A stretch of DNA of 27,201 bases from CAYMCQ01 sp964389025 (GTDB taxonomy: Bacteria; Verrucomicrobiota; Verrucomicrobiia; Limisphaerales; CAYMCQ01): NCBI GenBank assembly GCA_964389025.1, contig CAYMCQ010000057.1, positions 1 through 27,201 of the forward strand. Reading direction: 5' to 3'. The translations under genes and the position numbers were made by a program. The notes beneath the pieces are model-generated. The model worked only from the letters and a program-made list of their open reading frames with translations. It was not told the origin of the DNA and did not search any database. Below are positions 21,502-27,201 of this stretch, one piece after another. The stretch's first letter is position 1. The number at the start of each line of letters is the position of its first letter.

Positions 21502-21816
21502 TTATTTGGCTGCGGTTTCTTTTTTCGGTTCGGGCGCGATGGTGAACAGGACACGAAACACGTCATCGTTCAATGCGAAATGGTGATTCAGCTTCGCAAC
21601 AGCCGCAGGCTCGGCGCTGAAAATCATGTTCACATAAAAACCGGAACTGAATTTTTTATCGGCGACACGGACAAAGTTTTTCTTGTCCATTTTTTGAACC
21701 GTCTCGACTTTGCCGCCAGCGGAGGCGACCTCGGCGGTGATCTTGTCAATCATGTCCTTGAGGCCCTCTTCCTTGCCTGCCGTGTTCAGAATGAATAAAC
21801 CTTCGTATTTTTTCAC
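21502..21816 (-). CDS. rpsF: 30S ribosomal protein S6
   Basis: A 104-residue S6, which binds the central domain of 16S rRNA with S18. Family blocks: MKKYEGLFILNT at the start, DMIDKITAEVASAGGKVETVQKMDKKNFVR in the middle, then KFSSGFYVNMIFSAEPAAVAKLNHHFALNDDVFRVLFTI, followed by a short Lys/Glu tail. The start codon is GTG at 21816; its TG overlaps the TGA of pth (GTGA, 4 bp), so translation is probably coupled. Ssb follows after 10 bp. S18, the usual partner of S6 in this operon, is not present in the window. Confidence 0.96.
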   Translation of the reverse strand: MKKYEGLFILNTAGKEEGLKDMIDKITAEVASAGGKVETVQKMDKKNFVRVADKKFSSGFYVNMIFSAEPAAVAKLNHHFALNDDVFRVLFTIAPEPKKETAAK

Positions 21817-22409
21817 TTTGTATTTTCTAATTTAACTTTTCCGTTGAATTGGTTCATCGCTTTTTCGATTCCGCTGTCGAGCCAGCATTCCACCTGCCCG
21901 GACGCCGACTCTAAAACTTTTTCGACAAGCTGTTTTTCGTCCGCCCGGAATTTTCCGAGCACATGATCCGTGATTTCCCGCGCGCCTTCCGCGCGCCCGA
22001 TCCCGATCTTCAATCGCGCAAAATTTCTCGTGCCCAAGTGCCGCTCGATTGACTCCAGCCCGTGATGCCCCCCGCTGCTGCCGTCTTTCCGCAATCGAAT
22101 CGTGCCGAGCGGCAAATCCGCGTCATCCACCACGACCAGCAAATTCTTCGGCGGCACGTCGTAAAATCTCACCAAGGCCCCGACTGCTTCGCCGCTGGCG
22201 TTCATGAACGTCTGCGGCTTGCACAAAAAAATCCGCCGCCCGCTCCGCTCAATCTTCGCGACCCGCGCTTGAAATCGTTTTTCAGGCTTCCAATCTGCGC
22301 GCCACTCTTCCGCCAAATCCTCAACAAGCAGGAACCCCGCGTTGTGCCGCGTCTTCGAATATTCCCTGCCCGGATTCCCCAATCCCACGATGAGATGAAC
22401 GTTCTCCAT
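21813..22409 (-). CDS. pth: Peptidyl-tRNA hydrolase
   Basis: A 198-residue enzyme that frees tRNA from peptidyl-tRNA dropped by the ribosome. The N-terminal signature is LIVGLGNPGREYSKTRHNAGFLLVEDLA, which holds the family asparagine (N in GLGNPG) and catalytic histidine (H in TRHNAG). The second signature is LLVVVDDADLPLGTIRLRKDGSSGGHHGLESIERHLGTRNFARLKIGIGRA, with the catalytic aspartate in the VDDADLP block. Length is normal. ATG 22409 is the only start consistent with the signature. It sits 36 bp after rplY and overlaps rpsF by 4 bp, the usual prs-rplY-pth order of many bacteria. The protein shows nothing unusual. Confidence 0.97.
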   Translation of the reverse strand: MENVHLIVGLGNPGREYSKTRHNAGFLLVEDLAEEWRADWKPEKRFQARVAKIERSGRRIFLCKPQTFMNASGEAVGALVRFYDVPPKNLLVVVDDADLPLGTIRLRKDGSSGGHHGLESIERHLGTRNFARLKIGIGRAEGAREITDHVLGKFRADEKQLVEKVLESASGQVECWLDSGIEKAMNQFNGKVKLENTK

Positions 22410-22445
22410 TCGCGGGGCGAGTATAGCAACAAAACCCGGCTGCGA

Positions 22446-23249
22446 TTACTTTTTCTTCTCTGCAGCTTTCGCGGCAGGCGCTTCGGCCTTCTTTTCGCCG
22501 GCAGCAGGCGCTTTTTCCGCGCTCTTCGCGGCAGGGGCTTTCTCGGCGCCTTTCGCTGCGCCCTTCTCGCCAGCTTTCGCGGCGGGCGCGCCTTCTTCGC
22601 CTTCCTCGCCTTCCTTCTTCTCTTTGATCATTTCGACATCGCCCGCAGCGACGGCAGCGGCAGCCGCTTCCGCAGCTTCCTGCTCCTCGGTCTTCGGCAT
22701 GGCGACGGAGATGACGGGAACTTTTTTGTCGCCCAAAATTTCCACGTTCGCCGGCGGCGCGATTTCGCCGAGGTGAATGGTGTGGTGCAGATCAAGGTTT
22801 GTGACATCCACGGTGATGACTTCCGGCAAATCTTTTGGCAACGCGCGGACTTTCAATTTAAACAAAACGTGCTCGAGCACGCCGCCGCCGGTCTTGACGC
22901 CAACGGCTTCCCCGACGGTTTCGACGGGAACCATGATGGTGACTTTTTCGTCCTCGGCGACTTCGTGGAAGTCCACGTGCAAAAGTTTTCCGGTGAGAGG
23001 GTGATGTTGGATTTCCTGGACGAGCGTCAGGCGCTTGCTGTCCTTTTCGATCTCGAGGTCAACGAGAAGGTTTTCCGAGACGGAATGGTGCAGCAACTCC
23101 TCAATTTCAATCGCGCTGATCTCAAGATTTTTCGGCTGGGTTTTGCGGCCGTAAATGACGGCGGGAACCCGTCCGGCTTCGCGAAGTTTTTTTGCTCCGG
23201 CGCGTCGTGTTTGCGAGCGCGCAAATGCGTTCAATGGGACTGATTTCAT
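22446..23249 (-). CDS. rplY: 50S ribosomal protein L25 / general stress protein Ctc
   Basis: A 267-residue two-domain L25 (Ctc type), which binds 5S rRNA. The N-terminal L25 domain covers about residues 3-92 (REAGRVPAVIYGRKTQPKNLEI, then HPLTGKLLHVDFHEV). The C-terminal TL5-type beta domain runs to about 185 (MVPVETVGEAVGVKTGGGVLEHVLFKLKVRALPKDLPEVITVDVTNLDLHHTIHLGEI). A tail of some 80 residues then follows, made mostly of A, E, K, G and P with repeated EKAPAAK/AEKAPAA-type units. Such tails are seen in some L25 proteins and are probably disordered. ATG 23249 follows a purine-rich stretch. It lies 33 bp after prs. Confidence 0.95.
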   Translation of the reverse strand: MKSVPLNAFARSQTRRAGAKKLREAGRVPAVIYGRKTQPKNLEISAIEIEELLHHSVSENLLVDLEIEKDSKRLTLVQEIQHHPLTGKLLHVDFHEVAEDEKVTIMVPVETVGEAVGVKTGGGVLEHVLFKLKVRALPKDLPEVITVDVTNLDLHHTIHLGEIAPPANVEILGDKKVPVISVAMPKTEEQEAAEAAAAAVAAGDVEMIKEKKEGEEGEEGAPAAKAGEKGAAKGAEKAPAAKSAEKAPAAGEKKAEAPAAKAAEKKK

Positions 23250-23282
23250 TTTTTAACTTCTTTCAAGAGGCGACGCGCCGAA

Positions 23283-24227
23283 CTAGCTCGTGCGTCCGCC
23301 CTTAAATTCAAACAGCGAAGTGACAGACGAATTACTGTGGATTCGTTTGATGGCTTCGCCCAACAACCCCGCTACCGAGAGCGTGGTTATCTTCACACCC
23401 TTAATCGGCGGGCGTTGGACGGTATCAGTTGTTATCAGTTCGTCAATGTTGGATTTTCGCAGTCTCTCGATGCCGAGGTCGTTCAAAATCGCGTGGGAAA
23501 CACAGGCCAAAATCTGTTTTGCGCCCTTTTTCCTCAATAAAGTCGCGGCTGTCGTCAATGTCCCCGCAGTTTCCGTCAGGTCGTCCACCATCAACACATT
23601 CTTGCCCCGGATGTCGCCGATGACAGCCATGGATTCGACAACCGTGGCGTTCTTCCGTCGCTTGGCAACGATGGCCAGTCCGCCCTCTAGCACTTGCGAA
23701 TACGCGTGCGCCATTTTCAATCCACCAACGTCGGGACTGACCACAACGAGGTCGGTGAGATTTTTTTTCTTCAAGTAGTCATACATCACCGGCGCCGCGT
23801 AAAGATGGTCAACCGGGATGTCGAAGAAACCCTGAATCTGTTGCGCGTGCAAATCCATCGTCAAAATTCTGTTCGCGCCCGCCGCAACGAGAAGGTTCGC
23901 GACAAGCTTCGCCGTGATGGGAACGCGCGGCTGGTCTTTGCGGTCCTGACGCGCGTAACCGTAAAATGGCAGCACTGCCGTGATGCGCGTGGCGCTGGCC
24001 CGGCGCACCGCGTCAATCATGATGAACATCTCCATCAAGTTGTGGTTCGTCGGCGGACAGGTGGATTGGACGATGAAAATGTCTTCACCGCGCACGTTCT
24101 CCTCGATCTTCACGAACGTTTCGCCGTCGGGAAAAGCCGTGACCTCGCATTTGCCCGGTTCGGTGCCGATGTATTTGCAGATTGCCTCGACCAGTGGAGG
24201 ATTCGATGTGCCGCCAAAAATTTTCAC
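23283..24227 (-). CDS. prs: Ribose-phosphate pyrophosphokinase
   Basis: A 314-residue PRPP synthetase, which converts ribose 5-phosphate and ATP into PRPP for nucleotide, histidine and tryptophan synthesis. Family blocks: MKIFGGTSNPPLVEAI, then FPDGETFVKIEENVRGEDIFIVQST; VLPFYGYARQDRKDQPRVPITAK (ATP binding); DLHAQQIQGFF (about residues 125-135); SPDVGGLKMAHAYSQVL; and the PRPP loop VDDLTETAGTLT (about 214-225). The start is GTG at 24227; no in-frame ATG lies near it. The stop is TAG. It is the first gene of the prs-rplY-pth-rpsF-ssb-rplI run. The 102-bp gap upstream toward bioA should hold the promoter but shows no clear consensus. Confidence 0.97.
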   Translation of the reverse strand: MKIFGGTSNPPLVEAICKYIGTEPGKCEVTAFPDGETFVKIEENVRGEDIFIVQSTCPPTNHNLMEMFIMIDAVRRASATRITAVLPFYGYARQDRKDQPRVPITAKLVANLLVAAGANRILTMDLHAQQIQGFFDIPVDHLYAAPVMYDYLKKKNLTDLVVVSPDVGGLKMAHAYSQVLEGGLAIVAKRRKNATVVESMAVIGDIRGKNVLMVDDLTETAGTLTTAATLLRKKGAKQILACVSHAILNDLGIERLRKSNIDELITTDTVQRPPIKGVKITTLSVAGLLGEAIKRIHSNSSVTSLFEFKGGRTS

Positions 24228-24882
24228 AGATACAATGTAAAAGTTAAACCAACAATCTCATGGAAATCTAACCGCCGAAACGGAAGCGGACTGTAACAAC
24301 CGTGCCCGCGCAGGCAAGCGCAATCTGAGTCAGCCAAAAACCTCATCGCAAGCCTCGCCGAGCGCGCCGACCATCTGCTGCGTCTGCTGTTTCGTCGTGC
24401 AATACGGCGGCATCAGCACAACAACATTGCCGATGGGGCGCGTCAACACGCCTCGTCGGGCCATCGCTTCGCAAACGCGGATGCCCGCGCGCTCGCGCAA
24501 ATCAAACGGCTCGCGGGTTTTCCAATTCTTCACCAGCTCAACGCCGACAATCAAACCGACTTGCCGGATGTCGCCGATGTTTGGCAACGACCATAGGCTT
24601 TTTAATTCCTCCCGCAAAGTTTGTTCGAGTCGCTGGCGCTGCCGAATTGATTTTTCGCCCTGCAAAATTTCCAGACTCGCCAGCGCTGCCGAGGCTCCGA
24701 GTTGATTTCCAGTGTAACTATGGCCGTGGAAAAAAGTTTTGAACTCATCGTATTCACCGAGGAACGCATTGAAAACTTCCTGCGTCGTCAGCGTGGCGGC
24801 CATCGGCAGATAACCGCCGGTCAAGCCCTTGGCCAGCGCCAGGAAATCGGGTTGGACGTTTTCGTGGTGGCAGGCGCACAAC

Positions 24883-24959
24883 GTAGGACAGGCTTCCAGC
24901 CTGTCCAGGCGCAGGGGAATTTTCCTCATTTCCCCAGACAGGCTGGAAGCCTGTCCTAC
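24883..24959. repeat. BIME-like paired palindromes inside bioA
   Basis: GTAGGACAGGCTTCCAGCC and onward at the left, and GGCTGGAAGCCTGTCCTAC at the right, are inverted hairpin units with GTAG feet, separated by about 30 bases. It is the same family as 15174-15264. It is read in frame (ASSLSGEMRKIPLRLDRLEA) between MTGFGRVGQ and CHHENV of BioA. Confidence 0.9.
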
Positions 24960-25465
24960 TCTACCAAACCCCGTCATTACTTCATCGGCAATCAACTGCG
25001 CGCCGTGGCCGCGCGCGATCTGCGCGACGCGATTGAGCCAACCGCTCGGCTGCGGGATCATTCCCGCCTAGCCTTGCATCATCGGCTCGAACACAAACGC
25101 TGCGTAGGGATTTCCTTTTTTCTTTTGCGTGGAAAATTTCTGCTCAACTTTGCTGACACATTCCCAGTTGCACTTGCGATATTCGCGCGCGTCGGCGCGC
25201 TCCGGCTTCGCGCGGTTGAACGGGCAGCGGTAGCAATACGGTGACATGACCTTGTCCGTCTTGAACAGCAGCCCGGAAAACATTTTGTGAAACAGATCAA
25301 TGTGCCCGAGCGAAACTGCGCCCACCGTGTCGCCGTGATACGCGCCATCGAGGGAAAGAAATTTAGGCTTCTTTATTTTCTTTGTTCGTCGGGCGAATTC
25401 GTAACTGAGCTTGAGCGCCACTTCCATTGCGGTTGAACCATCGTCAGAGAAAAAGACTTTGTGCA

Positions 25466-25550
25466 ATTGCCGATGGCCGATAGCCAATAGCTGACGGCCG
25501 CCGCCACTCCGCTTGCCGGCATTGGCTATCGGTGATTGGCCATTGGCTAG
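25466..25550. repeat. Inverted-repeat element inside bioA
   Basis: GCCGATAGCCAATAGC at the left and the inverted ATTGGCTATCGG and GGCCATTGGC at the right surround a GC-rich centre (GGCCGCCGCC). It is in frame (NGQSPIANAGKRSGGGRQLL) in the loop between LVALA and KVFFSDDGS. Confidence 0.8.
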
Positions 25551-25836
25551 TGCGACAAGTTGCGCCGCAAGCACGGACGCCGGCTCATTTGCCAAACCCA
25601 GCGCAGAACTGTGCGCGACCTTTTTCAACTGCCGCTGAATCGCCGCGTTGATCTTCGGATGATTGTGCCCATGCAGGTTTGTCCAGATGGACGAATTGCC
25701 ATCGAGATATTCCTTGCCGCGCGCGTCTCGCAGCACCGCGCCCTCACCCTCGACGATGACGATTGGCTCGCGCCGCAGCCAGTCGCGCATCTGCGTGAAC
25801 GGATGCCAGACAAATCTGTGATCGAGTTGCGCGAGC

Positions 25837-27135
25837 TTATGCATTGCCGATTGCCGGTTGGCGATAGCCGATTGAATCCAGCGCAGAAATCAACTTGGAA
25901 ATATCATCGTCGCTGTGCGCCGCCGTGAGTGTCACGCGCAACCGCGCCGCGCCGCGCGCGACCGTCGGGTAGCGGATCGCCGGAACAAAAATTCCCTGTG
26001 CCAGCAAATTTTTCGCGGCTTCAACGGCATTGGCTTCATCGCCGATGAGGATTGGTATGATCGCGCTTCGTGTTTCCTTTGTAGAAGACGACGTAAGGAG
26101 ACTCTGATTTTTTTCTGCTTGAGATTTGAATCTCCTTACGTCGTCTCCTACGAGTTGAACGTTTCGCCAGAGTTGTTTGCAACGCAATTTGCCTTCATCC
26201 GATTGCAGAAAACGAATTCCCGCCGTCGCAGCCGCAGCCGCAGCGGGAACCGGCGCGGTCGAGAAAATGAAACTGCGCGCGCGGTTCACAAGCAAATCAA
26301 TCAATTTGCGCGAGCCGCAAATGTAGCCGCCGCTCGCGCCAAGCGCCTTGCCGAGCGTGCCCATTTGGATTTCGATTTGGTCGCTGACGCCGAGTTCTTC
26401 GGCGAGGCCGCGACGATTTTTTCCGTAAATTCCGGTGGCGTGAGCTTCATCCACCATGAGCCATGCGCCGTATTTGTCCTTTAGCGTGACCATTTCGCGG
26501 AGCGGGGCGTGGTCGCCGTCCATCGAGAAGACGGATTCGGTGACGATGAGGGTGCGTGGCGTTTCGCCGGAGGGGCGAGTTACATGAGTCCCCATTTTTT
26601 TTATTTTGGTTTGGGGCTCGTGTAACTCGCCCCTCCGAACGTTTGATTTCAAAATTTTCTCCAGCGCCGTCAAATTGTTGTGCGGAAAGACTCGAATGGT
26701 TGCCCCACACAATCTGGCTGCGTCCACAATTGAAGCATGAACCAGCTTGTCGGGGATGATGGTATCGTTCTTGCCGAGCAGTGCGCAGATGGTTCCGATG
26801 GCCGTCGCATAGCCGCTGGAAAAAGTCAGGGCGGCCTCTGCGTTTTTAAAATCAGCGAGCGCATCTTCAAGTTCCGCGTGCGGCGCGAGCGAGCCGCAAA
26901 TCAAACGAGATGCGCCGGAACCTGCGCCGAATTTTTCCACGGCTTTGATGACGGCTTCTTTGATGACAGGGTCGTTCGAGAGTCCGAGATAATCGTTCGA
27001 GGAAAAGTTCAGGAGTGTTTTGCCACCAATTCGGATGCGCGGCAATTGCGGCGAATCAAGACTGCGCAGTTCGCGATACAAACCTTGCTCGCGAATCTGT
27101 TGGAGCTGTGCCGCCAGTGTTTCCTCAAAATTCAT
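25837..27135 (-). CDS. bioF: 8-amino-7-oxononanoate synthase
   Basis: A 432-residue PLP enzyme that condenses pimeloyl thioester and alanine in biotin synthesis. ATG 27135 is used; a GTG at 27144 is possible. Family blocks: LLNFSSNDYLGLSNDP, GSGASRLICGSLAPHAELEDALADF, ALTFSSGYATAIGTI, TESVFSMDGDHAPL, WLMVDEAHATGIYG, and the PLP-lysine block QMGTLGKALGASGGYICGS. Two inserts stand out: residues about 167-190 (RRGELHEPQTKIKKMGTHVT) before TLIVTESVFSMDGD, and about 329-352 (DDVRRFKSQAEKNQSLLTSS) before IIPILIGDEANAV. Both are encoded by near-perfect inverted repeats; without them the length is about 385, normal for the family. The C-terminus (GYRQPAIGNA) also lies in a repeat. The stop overlaps the bioA start by 8 bp. 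No active-site residue appears lost. Confidence 0.95.
   Translation of the reverse strand: MNFEETLAAQLQQIREQGLYRELRSLDSPQLPRIRIGGKTLLNFSSNDYLGLSNDPVIKEAVIKAVEKFGAGSGASRLICGSLAPHAELEDALADFKNAEAALTFSSGYATAIGTICALLGKNDTIIPDKLVHASIVDAARLCGATIRVFPHNNLTALEKILKSNVRRGELHEPQTKIKKMGTHVTRPSGETPRTLIVTESVFSMDGDHAPLREMVTLKDKYGAWLMVDEAHATGIYGKNRRGLAEELGVSDQIEIQMGTLGKALGASGGYICGSRKLIDLLVNRARSFIFSTAPVPAAAAAATAGIRFLQSDEGKLRCKQLWRNVQLVGDDVRRFKSQAEKNQSLLTSSSTKETRSAIIPILIGDEANAVEAAKNLLAQGIFVPAIRYPTVARGAARLRVTLTAAHSDDDISKLISALDSIGYRQPAIGNA
25842..25876. repeat. Repeat at the bioF/bioA overlap
   Basis: GCCGATTGCCGGTTGGCGAT and AGCCGATTG are units like those of the element at 25466-25550. It encodes the last residues of BioF and abuts the bioA start codon. 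Confidence 0.65.
26081..26151. repeat. Inverted-repeat element in bioF, second insert
   Basis: GTAGAAGACGACGTAAGGAG at the left and CTCCTTACGTCGTCTCCTAC at the right are inverted with one mismatch in about 20, around a 30-base centre. GTAG is at both outer feet. Confidence 0.9.
26568..26637. repeat. Inverted-repeat element in bioF, first insert
   Basis: CGGAGGGGCGAGTTACATGA at the left and GTGTAACTCGCCCCTCCG at the right are inverted arms of about 26 bases with two or three mismatches. The centre is AT-rich (a run of T). It is related to the intergenic element at 4786-4864. Confidence 0.9.
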
Positions 27136-27156
27136 TTCAACCACGGATTAACGGGC

Positions 27157-27200
27157 AAGTGTCATTAGTTGTTGGTCAGGGAAGTGTCAATAGTTCTAGG
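27157..27200. repeat. Two direct repeats with a 25-base period
   Basis: AAGTGTCATTAGTTGTTGG (27157) and AAGTGTCAATAGTTCTAGG (27182) match at 16 of 19 positions. The window ends here, so more copies may follow. It lies upstream of bioF. Confidence 0.6.
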
Positions 27201-27201
27201 T

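Larger units (their letters stand above)
24330..25844 (-). pseudogene. bioA: Adenosylmethionine-8-amino-7-oxononanoate aminotransferase with an in-frame amber codon
   Basis: BioA is a PLP enzyme that makes 7,8-diaminopelargonate in biotin synthesis. The frame is open from ATG 25844 to TGA 24330 except for one TAG at 25068-25070, splitting it after EPMMQG and before AGMIPQPSGWL, a conserved stretch. Before the stop are the HPFTQM start, LDGNSSIWTNLHGHNHP, SDDGSTAMEVALK and DGAYHGDTVGAVSLG; after it are LIADEVMTGFGR, the PLP-lysine block LALAKGLTGGYLPMAATL and FFHGHSYTGNQLGASAALASLEIL. The amber probably inactivates it, unless it is a sequencing error or is suppressed. Two repeat inserts (residues about 99-127 and 296-321) make it 504 codons instead of about 430-450. 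The start overlaps bioF by 8 bp. Confidence 0.85.

Noticed and set aside
21492..21566. Longer ssb start overlapping rpsF
   Set aside because: The extension has no SSB homology, and a good GGAGG site precedes ATG 21491.
22062..23243. Long plus-strand open frame opposite pth and rplY
   Set aside because: It mirrors two clear housekeeping genes; its composition is that of an antisense shadow in GC-rich coding DNA.
24290..24320. Terminator after bioA
   Set aside because: The TGCCCG/CAGGCA hairpin is short and not followed by a T-run on the minus strand.
25068..25070. Amber codon read as an amino acid (stop-codon reassignment or pyrrolysine)
   Set aside because: Several intact genes here end in TAG, BioA is not a pyrrolysine protein, and no pyl gene or suppressor tRNA is visible.
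24883..25876. CRISPR array
   Set aside because: The repeats are inverted pairs of different families without regular spacing or unique spacers of even length.

Overview
The window reads like a chromosomal segment of a Verrucomicrobiota bacterium, probably near the Pedosphaera/Limisphaerales (subdivision 3) group. This is inferred from three things: a three-part GDSL / membrane-bound dehydrogenase / cytochrome c protein of a type common in the Planctomycetes-Verrucomicrobia, several small secreted or membrane proteins of verrucomicrobial style, and an unusually dense population of short palindromic repeats. Base composition is moderately G+C rich. The ordinary stop codons TAA, TAG and TGA are all used. 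No tRNA, rRNA, CRISPR array or complete insertion sequence is visible.

Layout. 1-2.6 kb: a frameshifted hypothetical gene, a zinc-ribbon membrane protein, a GNAT acetyltransferase and an unrecognised membrane-anchored protein, all on the minus strand. 2.6-9.2 kb: a minus-strand GT-C-like membrane protein with TPRs, divergent from a 1415-residue secreted SGNH / dehydrogenase-propeller / HEAT / haem-binding protein. 9.2-14.7 kb: an anchored protein of unknown function, an L-lactate-permease-family transporter, CutA, a secreted lysyl-oxidase-like protein with complete copper and quinone-cofactor residues, and a Tat-type FAD-dependent oxidoreductase. 14.8-19.1 kb: a plus-strand lipid module of MGDG-synthase-like glycosyltransferase, PlsC-like acyltransferase and App1-like phosphatidate phosphatase, which together could carry (lyso)phosphatidate through diacylglycerol to a glycolipid. 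A DUF559 nuclease-like gene sits inside it. 19.2-20.2 kb: a sialidase-fold secreted protein. 20.3-24.2 kb: the housekeeping run prs-rplY-pth-rpsF-ssb-rplI on the minus strand, closed by a strong intrinsic terminator and lacking the rpsR usually found between ssb and rplI. 24.3-27.1 kb: biotin genes bioF and bioA, overlapping head to tail, with an in-frame amber codon in bioA.

The most striking feature is the set of short inverted-repeat elements, mostly 50-95 bp. Many are two hairpins in inverted orientation, and several carry GTAG at the outer foot, so they resemble REP/BIME elements. Unlike ordinary REPs, which lie between genes, many here lie inside coding sequences without breaking the frame. 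They add about 17-30 residue inserts to BioF (two), BioA (two), the glycosyltransferase, the TPR membrane protein, the dehydrogenase fusion and the acyltransferase, and they supply the C-termini and stop codons of CutA, the glycosyltransferase and BioF. Removing the two BioF inserts brings the 432-residue protein to about 385 residues, the normal family size. This is the main candidate for something undescribed. Repeat-family assignments come from reading by eye; copy number elsewhere in the genome cannot be seen here.
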